53,967 nt of DNA from Anaerolineae bacterium UTCFX2 (GTDB lineage Bacteria > Chloroflexota > Anaerolineae > Anaerolineales > UBA4823): contig MWTA01000089.1 of assembly GCA_002050125.1 (NCBI GenBank), positions 1-53,967 on the forward strand, read 5' to 3'. The notes below the pieces were generated by a model that searched no databases, was not told the origin of the DNA, and worked only from the letters and a program-made list of their open reading frames with translations. Below are positions 42,444 to 50,283 of the stretch, one piece after another (position 1 is the stretch's first letter; each line of letters opens with the position of its first letter). Made by a program: the position numbers and the translations under genes.

Positions 42444-45176
42444 TCAATTTTCGCCGGCAGCCAGCTGCGCAAGTTGTGCCTGAATCTTCGCCGCGGTCTC
42501 CTGATAGGCAGCCAGCTTCTCGCGCTCTTTCTGGACGATCTGCGCTGGCGCTTTCTCTGCAAACGACCCGCCCAGCAGATTCTCCAACCGTTCGATCTGC
42601 GATTGCGCCTCTGTCAGATCCCGCTGCAAACGGCGGCGCTCCTCGTCCGCTTCGATCATGCCGGACAATGGCAGGAAGACTTCAACCGGACCAATCACCA
42701 AACCGATGTGACCTTCCGGTTTTTGCGCGATGCGCGGGAGTATTTCGACCCGGTCGGGATCCAGCCCAGCCAGCGCTGTGATCGCCAGCCGCTGCGCCTG
42801 CACGATCGAAGCCGCGCTTTCGGAAACAAAGATCGCCGGGATGCGCCGTCCGGGCGGTACTTTCTTTTCGGAGCGGAGGTTGCGCAGGCTGCGAATGATA
42901 TCCTGTACCAGGTTGAAATCGGCGACCTTGCCCGCCTCCCAGGCTTCTTCGGGGCGGGGCGCCGGCCAGGGGGCGGCGATCAGGGCTGCGTGCCATTTCA
43001 TCCCTGGCGCCGGCAGGTCAGATTGCTGCGCCGCCGACTTGAGATGACCCCAAAGCTCTTCGGTAACAAACGGGGTGAACGGGTGAAGCAGGCGCAAAGC
43101 GATATCCAGCGTGCGCACGAGCGTCTGCGCCGTGGTGTAGGCGCGGGCGCCACCCTGGTTGAGCTGCAGTTTGGCGATCTCAACGTACCAATCCGCAAAA
43201 TCGCCCCAAAAGAAATCGTAGGTCAACCGCCCCGCTTCGCCGTACTGAAAGCTTTGAAACAGGCGCTCCACGTCGCGGACGAGCGCCTGCAGCCGCGCCC
43301 AAATCCAGGAATCAGCCAGTGTCCAATCCGGAGCTTCGCCCTCCGCCAGGGCATCACCTTCCGCGGGGGGCAGGTTTGCCAGCGACTGGATCACAAACCG
43401 GCTGGCGTTCCAAATCTTGTTGGCAAAGTTGCGGTTTGCAGCGACCTTTTTTAGGCTCAAATTCATATCGTTGCCCGGCGTGGAGCCGACCAGCAGCGTA
43501 AAGCGCAGCGCGTCGGTCCCCAATTCGTCCATCACCTGCAGCGGGTCGATCACGTTGCCATATGTTTTGCTCATTTTGCGCCCGTTTTCGTCGCGGATCA
43601 GACCGTGCAGATATACCGTGTGAAAAGGAGGCTTACCGGTGAACTCCAGACCTAACATGATCATGCGCGCGACCCAGAAGAACAGGATGTCGTAGCCGGT
43701 CTCCATGTAGGAAGTGGGGTAGAAGTATTTGTAATCGGGGGTCTCTTCGGGCCAGCCCAGGGTCGAAAAGGGCCACAAGCCGGAGGAGAACCAGGTGTCC
43801 AGCACGTCCGGGTCTTGCCGAATATTTTCACTTCCGCAGTGGGCGCAGCGGGTCGGGTCTTCGCGGCTGCTGGTCATCCCGCCGCAGTCGTCGCAATACC
43901 AGACCGGGATGCGGTGCCCCCACCAAAGCTGGCGCGAGATACACCAATCCTCGATGTTTTCGAGCCAGTTGTAATAGATTTTGGTGAACCGCTCCGGCAC
44001 GATGCGAATCTGCCCGGCGCGCACAGCCGCCAACGCTGCCTCCGCCAGGGGCTGCATGCGCACAAACCATTGGGTGGAAACCATCGGCTCGATCGCCTCG
44101 CCGCCGCGCTGCGAGCGCGGCACGTTGAGCGTGTATGGCTCCTCTTTGATAACCAACCCCGCCTGGCGCATATCTTCCCAGAGCTTTGCGCGGGCTGCGT
44201 AGCGGTCCAGCCCGGCGTACGGTCCGCCTGCCTGGTTGATCCGCGCGGCTTCATCCAGAATGGATATGACGGGTAAATTGTGGCGCTGCCCGATCTGATA
44301 ATCGGTCGGATCGTGCCCAGGCGTGACTTTGAGCGCACCGCCGCCAAAATCGCGCTCGACCGCCTCATCGGCGATCACCGGGATCTCGCGCCCCAGGATG
44401 GGCACGATCACCTTGCGCCCGACGTACTTCTGGTAACGCTCGTCCCCGGGGTGGACTGCCACGGCGCTGTCGCCGAGGATCGTCTCGGGGCGGGTGGTCG
44501 CGACGGGCAGGTAGTCCTGCGGGTCGTCCGCCAGGACGTACTTGAAATAATAGAGCGTCCCCGGCTCCTCCGAATACTCCACTTCGAGGTCGGATACGGC
44601 GGTGCGTAAACCGGGCGACCAGTTGATCAGCCGCGGTCCGCGGTAGATCAAGCCTTTCTCGTACAGGCGCACAAACGCTTCGCGCACCGCCCTGGAGAGA
44701 CCTGCGTCGAGCGTGAAGCGCTCGCGCTCCCAATCGCAGGAAGCCCCCAAGCGGCGGATCTGGCTGGTGATAATGCTGCCGTATTTTTCCTTCCAAGCCC
44801 AGGCGCGGCGCAGAAATTCCTCACGACCCACCTGTTCGCGGGTGAGCCCCTCGCTGGCAAGCATTTTTTCGACCTGGAGTTGGGTCGCGATCCCCGCATG
44901 ATCGCTTCCCGGCACCCATAAAGTGGAATAACCCTTCATGCGGTGATAGCGGATCATCAGATCTTCCACCGCGACGAACATGGCATGCCCCAGGTGCAGC
45001 TCGCCAGTCACGTTTGGCGGCGGGATCGAGATCACGAACGGCTCGACCTGCGGATCAAAATTGGGCGTGCGCGGGTCGCTGGAAGGTTTGAAGTAGCCGC
45101 TTTGCTCCCACCAATCGTAGATGCGCGTCTCGGTGGCGTGAAAATCGTAAGATTTGGGAAGTTGATTTGCGGGCAT
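42444..45176 (-). CDS. valS: valyl-tRNA synthetase
   Basis: Charges tRNA-Val. The 910-residue class-I synthetase has the HIGH motif as HLGH in GELHLGHAMFVAVEDLM and the KMSKS motif as KMSK in DENGRKMSKTYGNVIDP. The CP1 editing domain lies between (SDLEVEYSEEP, TTRPETILGDSAVAVH). A four-Cys zinc site YCDDCGG...RCAHCG is present, and the C-terminal coiled coil (EADEERRRLQRDLTEAQSQIERL) is typical of ValRS. The frame is open 28 codons further up, but GGAGAGCG precedes ATG 45176 and the upstream part is a T-box leader. Expression is therefore likely controlled by uncharged tRNA-Val. Confidence 0.97.
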   Translation of the reverse strand: MPANQLPKSYDFHATETRIYDWWEQSGYFKPSSDPRTPNFDPQVEPFVISIPPPNVTGELHLGHAMFVAVEDLMIRYHRMKGYSTLWVPGSDHAGIATQLQVEKMLASEGLTREQVGREEFLRRAWAWKEKYGSIITSQIRRLGASCDWERERFTLDAGLSRAVREAFVRLYEKGLIYRGPRLINWSPGLRTAVSDLEVEYSEEPGTLYYFKYVLADDPQDYLPVATTRPETILGDSAVAVHPGDERYQKYVGRKVIVPILGREIPVIADEAVERDFGGGALKVTPGHDPTDYQIGQRHNLPVISILDEAARINQAGGPYAGLDRYAARAKLWEDMRQAGLVIKEEPYTLNVPRSQRGGEAIEPMVSTQWFVRMQPLAEAALAAVRAGQIRIVPERFTKIYYNWLENIEDWCISRQLWWGHRIPVWYCDDCGGMTSSREDPTRCAHCGSENIRQDPDVLDTWFSSGLWPFSTLGWPEETPDYKYFYPTSYMETGYDILFFWVARMIMLGLEFTGKPPFHTVYLHGLIRDENGRKMSKTYGNVIDPLQVMDELGTDALRFTLLVGSTPGNDMNLSLKKVAANRNFANKIWNASRFVIQSLANLPPAEGDALAEGEAPDWTLADSWIWARLQALVRDVERLFQSFQYGEAGRLTYDFFWGDFADWYVEIAKLQLNQGGARAYTTAQTLVRTLDIALRLLHPFTPFVTEELWGHLKSAAQQSDLPAPGMKWHAALIAAPWPAPRPEEAWEAGKVADFNLVQDIIRSLRNLRSEKKVPPGRRIPAIFVSESAASIVQAQRLAITALAGLDPDRVEILPRIAQKPEGHIGLVIGPVEVFLPLSGMIEADEERRRLQRDLTEAQSQIERLENLLGGSFAEKAPAQIVQKEREKLAAYQETAAKIQAQLAQLAAGEN

Positions 45177-45189
45177 ACGCTCTCCTGGT

Positions 45190-45540
45190 AAATCGGAATT
45201 AATGAGGAAACGCCTTTCGTCCATTGCGAGGACGAAAGGCGTTTCCTTCCGCGGTACCACCTCGGTTTGCCAGGGCTGGCTGGCACACTCGTTCCCTGCC
45301 GGGCGATCGAACGATCATCCCACAGGGCTGAGCGCTAACGGGCTCACCCGCACCGGTCTATTCACCCGAGGCATGACGTGCAAGCTGGACCTCGGGTTTT
45401 CTTCGGCAGTCTATCCGGGCGACATTCGATCCGCCCGCCTGTGGGGGCTTTCAGCTAGGAGCCGCTCCTTCTCTGGTCAGGCTGGGGAGAATCTACTCCT
45501 CCCGGAAACGTTCTCGCTTAAATTGTCAGGTATTTCAAGG
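45190..45540 (-). promoter_or_regulatory. T-box leader with GUC (Val) specifier upstream of valS
   Basis: The minus strand carries stem-I landmarks: a GGAGTAG loop, CCAGAGAAGG (the AGAGA element), GCTGAAAGC, and then a specifier loop GAATGTCGCC in which GUC (45423-45421) is a Val codon. Later AGGTGGTACCGCG (45262-45250) is the antiterminator T-box; its UGGU bulge would pair with ACCA, fitting the A discriminator expected for tRNA-Val. GAGG can pair with CCTC further on. An 18-base competing hairpin (GGAAACGCC... with ...GGCGTTTCC) follows at about 45248-45207. Uncharged tRNA-Val would favour the antiterminator and raise valS expression. Confidence 0.92.
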
Positions 45541-45545
45541 CGCTT

Positions 45546-45551
45546 ATTATA
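45546..45551 (-). promoter_or_regulatory. -10 of the valS T-box transcript
   Basis: TATAAT on the minus strand (AAGTATAATAAGCG), placed just before the first T-box stem. No good -35 at 17 bases. Confidence 0.55.
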
Positions 45552-45597
45552 CTTTAGTTTTACGCCTCCTGCGAGGTTAAAAGCAAATTAAGCCTGC

Positions 45598-45626
45598 TTG
45601 ATTTTGAGGTTGGAATGTGCTATGCT
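45598..45626 (+). promoter_or_regulatory. sigma-70-type promoter of the MBL-fold gene
   Basis: TTGATT at 45598-45603, 17 bases, TATGCT at 45621-45626. It leaves a leader of about 87 bases before ATG 45720. It is nearly back-to-back with the valS promoter. Confidence 0.65.
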
Positions 45627-45719
45627 TCATTTCGACCGTGAAGAGGCATCCCCCATACCCCTGACGGTTATTCTAACGATCTTCATCTCAAATTGCCTCT
45701 CGCTTGCGGGGGAGGAAAA

Positions 45720-46595
45720 ATGCTTCAAAAAGAACGTATCGCCGATAACGTTTTTTCTTTTCAAAGTGATGTCTATGCACAGGTGAACGCCGGCGCGGTG
45801 ATCGGTCCCAACTGGGCGGTATTGATCGACACATTAGCCACGCCGGAAGAGTCGCTCGCGGTGCGGGATTTCATCGAGCAGGAATTAAGCGTGCCCGTGC
45901 GCTATATTGTAAACACCCACAGCCACGCAGATCACGCCTGGGGGAATTGCTTTTTCCCAGGTTCAACCATCATCGCCCACCAGCTCTGCCGTGAGCTGCT
46001 GGATACCAAAGGGCGGGCGGGGTTGGAAGAGACCCGGCGCGCCAGCCAGGTATTCCGCAACGTCAAGATCGTCCTGCCGCAGATCACGTTCGACGAGGGC
46101 GAGATAAACCTCAAGGTGGGCAAGAAGACCCTCACGCTCTTTCCGCTGCCGGGGCACAGCATGGATAACCTGGCGGTCCTGGTTGAAGAGGATCGGATGC
46201 TTTTTGCCGGAGACGCGGCAATGCCGCTGCCCTATATTGTGGACGGCGATCTGGAGGACATGACCGCCTCGCTGAAGCGCATCGGTCGTTTGGGGCTCGA
46301 AAACATCATCCAGGGGCATGGCGACATCGTGCTGCGCGGCGAGATCGACAATTTCATCAAGGACAACCTGGCTTACTTGTCCAGCATCCGCAAGGTTGTC
46401 CGCCGGGCTGCCCGGCGCAAGTACCCCCAGGAAGTGCTGGACGAATCCACCGTGGAGAGCTGCGGAAAAAGCCGCGTGCTGATCGGCGGACTGGCGAGCG
46501 AATTGCACCGGCGCAATCTGCGGGCGCTCTATCGCCAGATGTTCGGCGAGTTGCCCGACCTGTTTATAGACGATGAGGATGACGAAGAAGAGTAG
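45720..46595 (+). CDS. metallo-beta-lactamase-fold hydrolase
   Basis: A 291-residue MBL-fold hydrolase. The metal motif is VNTHSHADHAWGN (H-x-H-x-D-H), followed by PLPGHSMDNLAVLVEEDRMLFAGDAAMPLP (later His and Asp ligands) and NIIQGHGDIVL. The C-terminal ~70 residues are basic and helical and end in an acidic tail (DDEDDEEE), not usual for the family. GGGGGAGGA at 45708-45716 decides ATG 45720 over an upstream GTG/TTG extension. Substrate unknown; related proteins include quinoprotein-relay hydrolases and flavin-less lactonases. Confidence 0.85.
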   Translation: MLQKERIADNVFSFQSDVYAQVNAGAVIGPNWAVLIDTLATPEESLAVRDFIEQELSVPVRYIVNTHSHADHAWGNCFFPGSTIIAHQLCRELLDTKGRAGLEETRRASQVFRNVKIVLPQITFDEGEINLKVGKKTLTLFPLPGHSMDNLAVLVEEDRMLFAGDAAMPLPYIVDGDLEDMTASLKRIGRLGLENIIQGHGDIVLRGEIDNFIKDNLAYLSSIRKVVRRAARRKYPQEVLDESTVESCGKSRVLIGGLASELHRRNLRALYRQMFGELPDLFIDDEDDEEE

Positions 46596-46606
46596 ACTGG
46601 CAGTTG

Positions 46607-47260
46607 TTAGAGCGATTTCTTTGCGAACAAACCTACCCGGCGCTCGGTGCCTTCGATCAGCCTCTTGATGTTGGGGCGCAGCGCGTAGATCACAATCAGC
46701 ATAGTGAGCAGACCGTAAATGCCATACTGCCAGGGCATCCCAATATATACCGCCCGGTAAACCAGGACTGCCACGATGATGAGCGCCGCGGCAATCGAAG
46801 CCAGTGAAGCATAGCCCACTATAAATAGAAAGAAGAGCAGGATCGGGATCACCACCAGGATCACCGGCGGCCAGATCGCCATGGCGCCGCCCAGGTTTGG
46901 ACCGGTGCCGGCGCCGGCGTTGAGCCGTTTGGTGAGCAGGAACAGCCAGATCGACCAGTTGTGTCCAAAAACCGCCGCGGCGCCTGCCAGCACCTGCGGC
47001 CAGATCAGGTCGGGCAGCCAGATGCGCGCGATCCAAATCGCGGCGAAACCTTTCAGGAAATCCAGCAAGCCGGTCAAGGCGCCCAGCCACAAGCCGCCGG
47101 CGCGCGCGGCGTTGGTCCCCCCGGTGCGTCCGCTGCCGACCTGAGTGATATCCTGACGTTTAAAGAGCTTGATGACGATAAAACCCATCGGGATCGATCC
47201 GATGACGTAACCTATCAAGATGATTAAGCCGCTGATCAGGAGTGTTTCTAAACCGGACAA
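46607..47260 (-). CDS. plsY: PlsY-like glycerol-3-phosphate acyltransferase, atypical motifs
   Basis: PlsY moves an acyl chain from acyl-phosphate to glycerol-3-phosphate at the membrane, starting phospholipid synthesis. The 217-residue protein has 5-6 hydrophobic helices. Motif 1 is GSIPMGFIVIK (residues 21-31), as in PlsY. Motif 2 reads GSGRTGGTNAAR (42-53) instead of GSGNIGATN. Motif 3 is FLLTKRLNAGAGTGPNLGG rather than the usual F-x-GGKGVAT. The fold is clear but the active site is changed, so it may be a paralogue. The start is TTG: GGAGG is well placed before it, while the nearby ATG is out of frame. Confidence 0.7.
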   Translation of the reverse strand: MSGLETLLISGLIILIGYVIGSIPMGFIVIKLFKRQDITQVGSGRTGGTNAARAGGLWLGALTGLLDFLKGFAAIWIARIWLPDLIWPQVLAGAAAVFGHNWSIWLFLLTKRLNAGAGTGPNLGGAMAIWPPVILVVIPILLFFLFIVGYASLASIAAALIIVAVLVYRAVYIGMPWQYGIYGLLTMLIVIYALRPNIKRLIEGTERRVGLFAKKSL

Positions 47261-47352
47261 ATCATTCCTCCGAACCCAAATTCTGGAAATAGCCTCATAG
47301 ATGATATGCGCCAGTTGGCTGTGTATATTTTAACCCATTGTGAGCGTTTCAG

Positions 47353-47802
47353 TTACTCTTCACGCGCTTTCGAATTGAGCAAAACGGTTACTGGCGAGAC
47401 GCTCCCTTTCCAGATCGAGAATGCCGCATAACGCCACTCCCCCGTTTGTTTGGACCAAATCCAATAGACCGCCTGCGGGTAATACGCCTCCAGGATATCG
47501 GTTTCGGAAGGGCTTGCGGGTCCCGCCGGATGCGAGTGATAGATCCCAATCAACTCCAGCCCCTGGGCTTCAATCCACGTGAAAACCGCGAGTTGTTCGG
47601 CGGGGTCCAACCGGTAGCGGTCGGGGCTTTGCAGAGCGTTGCGCATCGGGATAACGCGTTCTACAATTGCTGTCTCACGCGCCGCTCGTCCCGCCAGCAA
47701 ACCGCAGGCTTCTTCAGGGCGCCGGGATTCTACATCCTGGCGCATCCGCTCGAGATCCGCGGACGAAATCGAGATTTGGGTGGGCGCCGCCGGCGTGTCC
47801 AT
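47353..47802 (-). CDS. JAMM/MPN-domain (Mov34) metallopeptidase
   Basis: A 149-residue single-domain zinc protease of family M67. The JAMM motif is complete: an upstream Glu (EEACGLLAG, about residue 30-31), then H89-S-H91-P and S99-x2-D102 in GIYHSHPAGPASPSETD. Bacterial relatives process sulfur-carrier or ubiquitin-like C-termini, often for thiamin, cysteine or molybdopterin pathways. No ThiS/MoaD-like gene is adjacent, so its substrate is open. It follows a membrane protein gene by 7 bases on the same strand. Confidence 0.88.
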   Translation of the reverse strand: MDTPAAPTQISISSADLERMRQDVESRRPEEACGLLAGRAARETAIVERVIPMRNALQSPDRYRLDPAEQLAVFTWIEAQGLELIGIYHSHPAGPASPSETDILEAYYPQAVYWIWSKQTGEWRYAAFSIWKGSVSPVTVLLNSKAREE

Positions 47803-47809
47803 CGCAGGA

Positions 47810-48631
47810 TTAGCGGATTAACACCGCCGCGCCCCAAATCAACGCCAGAACCGCCGCCGGCTCGATGACGGCTTCGCGCAGCGCTTTGCCTTCCGCCAGA
47901 TTCCCAAAGAAATTGGTCAGCGCATATGCGGGTCCGAGCAAAAAAAGCCCGAACGCAACCGGCGTAAGCGGCCAGTAATGCAAAGGCGCAGCGAGCTGCA
48001 GGGTGATCAGCGTGATCAACCCGGCTTCTGCGAAAGCCCAGCCATCGGGAAAGCGCAGCCGCAGGGTTCTCAAGCTGACCAGGAAAATTGCCAGACCGAT
48101 CAGCGGCAGCAGCAAGAACAAGCGCGGTCCGGCAAATTTCAACCCGGTGACGAGCACCAGAAACAAAGCGAAAGACACGGCGGTGAGACCCGCAGCCGCC
48201 GGCGCGCGCCGGATGTCGAGCGGGTCGACGACGATGTATTCGGCGACCAACACCAGGACCAACACCACCCCGCCAAACACAAACCCGATCCACCAGGCGG
48301 GGTGGAGCGGCAGTTGAAGCAGCGGCAGCCCGATCGCCCAGGCGGTCACGCCGGGCAGCAGCCAGTGTTCGATGCGCCAGCGCGTCTGCGGATGCGGATG
48401 GCTGCGCAGCAGCCAATCCGCTCCGCCGGCGGTCATCAGGGCGACCAGCATGGCAATTAACTCCTGCGCGCCGAATTGGATTCCGAGATACAAGCCAGGG
48501 AGCTGGATCGAAAGCTCGCGCGCCGGAATGCGGATGAAATGCGCCAGCGCAAAAGCGAGCAGGATCAAGGCGGTGATCGCGCTCAGCCGGTCCACTTCCG
48601 GCAGGTGTGTGTGTCTTTCGGGCTCGACCAT
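47810..48631 (-). CDS. multi-pass membrane protein, unknown family
   Basis: A 273-residue integral membrane protein with about eight hydrophobic helices and short polar loops. There is a His-rich N-terminus (EPERHTHLPEVDRLS) and an internal HPHPQTRW loop. It resembles membrane proteins I recall only as an uncharacterised Chloroflexi group, so no function is given. It precedes the JAMM protease by 7 bases, so both belong to one transcript. Start ATG 48631 has no strong ribosome binding site. Confidence 0.7.
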   Translation of the reverse strand: MVEPERHTHLPEVDRLSAITALILLAFALAHFIRIPARELSIQLPGLYLGIQFGAQELIAMLVALMTAGGADWLLRSHPHPQTRWRIEHWLLPGVTAWAIGLPLLQLPLHPAWWIGFVFGGVVLVLVLVAEYIVVDPLDIRRAPAAAGLTAVSFALFLVLVTGLKFAGPRLFLLLPLIGLAIFLVSLRTLRLRFPDGWAFAEAGLITLITLQLAAPLHYWPLTPVAFGLFLLGPAYALTNFFGNLAEGKALREAVIEPAAVLALIWGAAVLIR

Positions 48632-48703
48632 TTCACTTATTTTACCTGCAATGTGCAGTTCGGGTTTCCCGCAAGATTGTATCCTTGACGACCCTTTGGT
48701 TCG

Positions 48704-48754
48704 CGCTTATCCTAAGCACACGCTTCGGATAAGCGTACACTTAGGATAAGCGTA
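48704..48754. repeat. three-copy 13-15 bp repeat, inverted and direct
   Basis: CGCTTATCCTAAG (48704-48716) is the exact inverse of CTTAGGATAAGCG (48740-48752). A third copy, CTTCGGATAAGCGTA (48723-48737), is a direct repeat of the last (one mismatch over 15 bases), 17 bases away. The first copy can pair with either of the others. The cluster is 18 bases upstream of the yraN start. Confidence 0.85.
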
Positions 48755-48771
48755 GTAGAAGATATAAAACA

Positions 48772-49185
48772 ATGAAAAGCAAACGAAATGCGCAGATTCT
48801 GGGGTCGTGGGGAGAAGCGGTTGCGGTCGATTTTCTCGAGCAACGCGGCTATCGCTTGGTTGCCAGCAACGTGCGCTCTCCCTATGGCGAGATCGACCTG
48901 ATTGTGCGCAAGGACGAGAGCGCCGCCGAGGCGCCTGAATCGGAGGCGCTGACGGTGTTTGTCGAGGTCAAGACGCGCAGCTCCGCGCGCTACGGCTATC
49001 CCGAACAGGCGATCACCCCCCGCAAACGGGCGCATTTGCTGGCAACCGCCCAGGAATATATGCGCCTGCATCCCGAGCTCGCTGGCGAGTGGCGGGTGGA
49101 CGTGATCGCGATCATGCGCTCCGGCAAAGACGCGCCCCCCGAAATCCTGCATTTTGAAAATGCGATCACCGCTGAACAGACCTGA
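48772..49185 (+). CDS. YraN/UPF0102-family nuclease-like protein
   Basis: A 137-residue protein of the UPF0102 (YraN) family, with a restriction-endonuclease-like fold of unproven role, perhaps in DNA repair or uptake. GSWGEAVAVDFLEQRGY at the start, then NVRSPYGEIDLIV and TVFVEVKTRSS contain the E-x-n-D-x-n-E-x-K catalytic-like pattern. VDVIAIM closes the core. The start has no strong ribosome binding site; a repeat cluster and GATATA lie just upstream. The stop is 5 bases from the miaA start, so they are co-transcribed. Confidence 0.88.
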   Translation: MKSKRNAQILGSWGEAVAVDFLEQRGYRLVASNVRSPYGEIDLIVRKDESAAEAPESEALTVFVEVKTRSSARYGYPEQAITPRKRAHLLATAQEYMRLHPELAGEWRVDVIAIMRSGKDAPPEILHFENAITAEQT

Positions 49186-49190
49186 ATGCA

Positions 49191-50150
49191 GTGAATTTGT
49201 CTAAACCCGCTCATCCGCCATTGGTGGTTATTCTGGGTCCGACCGCGGCGGGCAAGACGGAAATCGCGCTCCGGCTGGCGGAACGCCTGAACGGTGAGAT
49301 CGTCTCGGCGGATTCGCGCCTGTTTTATCGCGGGATGAATATTGGGACCGCCAAACCCTCGCCGCAAGATCTGCGCCGCGTCCCGCATCATCTGATCAAT
49401 GTCGCCGACCCGGACGAAACCTGGAGCCTGGCTATGTTCCAGGAGAAAGCGCGCGCCGCGATTTCGGAAATCCACGCCCGCGGGAACCTGCCGCTGATGG
49501 TGGGCGGAACCGGTCAGTATCTACGGGCGGTCACCGAAGGCTGGCAGGCGCCCGCGGTCGAACCCGACCCGCGGCTGCGCCAAATCCTGACCGATTGGGG
49601 GGGGCAGATCGGGGCGGACGCATTGCACGCCCGGCTGGCAGCGCTCGACCCGCACGCCGCGGCGCAGATCGATGCGCGCAACCTGCGCCGAACGGTGCGG
49701 GCGCTCGAGGTGATATTGAGCAGCGGGCGGCGCTTTTCGCAGCAGCGCACCCGGACGCCAGCGCCCTACCGGGTGCTGACGCTCGGTTTGCAGCGCAGCC
49801 GGACGGAGCTGTACGCCCGTATCGACGCCCGCATCGAGGCGATGATTGCCAGCGGATTGGTCGACGAAGTCCGCGGCTTGCTGGCGCAAGGATATTCGCC
49901 CGATCTGCCGGCGTTCTCTGCGATCGGCTATCGCGAAGTCATCGCCTATCTGCAAGGGCGCATCTCGCAAGCGCAGGCGCTGCTGGAGATGAAGCGCGCC
50001 ACGCGCGTCTTTGTCAGACGCCAGGCGAATTGGTTCAAACAAGATAACGCCGATATTCAATGGTTCGACGCCAGCCAGGACCCAACCGCCCGGATGGAAG
50101 CGGCTATCCGCGGCTTTCTGATGGGAAAAACCGCCGAAGAAGGCCTTTAA
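49191..50150 (+). CDS. miaA: tRNA dimethylallyltransferase
   Basis: Adds an isopentenyl group to A37 of tRNAs reading UNN codons, using dimethylallyl diphosphate. The 319-residue protein has a P-loop VILGPTAAGKTEIALRLA, then VSADSRLFYRGMNIGTAKPS (the usual SADSMQVYRGMDIGTAKP), PHHLINVADPDE, MVGGTGQYLRAV, and YPAFSAIGYREV-like LPAFSAIGYREVIAYL. GTG 49191 is taken as the start; an in-frame TTG (49197) is less likely. It links to the isoprenoid genes only through its substrate. No terminator is obvious after it. Confidence 0.95.
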   Translation: MNLSKPAHPPLVVILGPTAAGKTEIALRLAERLNGEIVSADSRLFYRGMNIGTAKPSPQDLRRVPHHLINVADPDETWSLAMFQEKARAAISEIHARGNLPLMVGGTGQYLRAVTEGWQAPAVEPDPRLRQILTDWGGQIGADALHARLAALDPHAAAQIDARNLRRTVRALEVILSSGRRFSQQRTRTPAPYRVLTLGLQRSRTELYARIDARIEAMIASGLVDEVRGLLAQGYSPDLPAFSAIGYREVIAYLQGRISQAQALLEMKRATRVFVRRQANWFKQDNADIQWFDASQDPTARMEAAIRGFLMGKTAEEGL

Positions 50151-50185
50151 CATTGAGAATTTCACCAATTGGGTGCTTTAAATAT

Positions 50186-50214
50186 TTGACAACTTTGGTA
50201 AACAAATCTATACT
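50186..50214 (+). promoter_or_regulatory. consensus sigma-70 promoter of the acyl-CoA synthetase
   Basis: TTGACA at 50186-50191, 17 bases, TATACT at 50209-50214, about 70 bases before ATG 50284. One of the two best -35/-10 pairs in the window. Confidence 0.8.
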
Positions 50215-50283
50215 TATCACGGATGAGCGTTTCCCGCTGGATTGGCTGAGACATTTGAATAGGCTTGTTTGAAGGAGGAGGAA

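Noticed and set aside
45177-45260. ValS extension encoded upstream of 45176
   Set aside because: The region is the T-box antiterminator/terminator; GGAGAGCG directly before ATG 45176 fits better.
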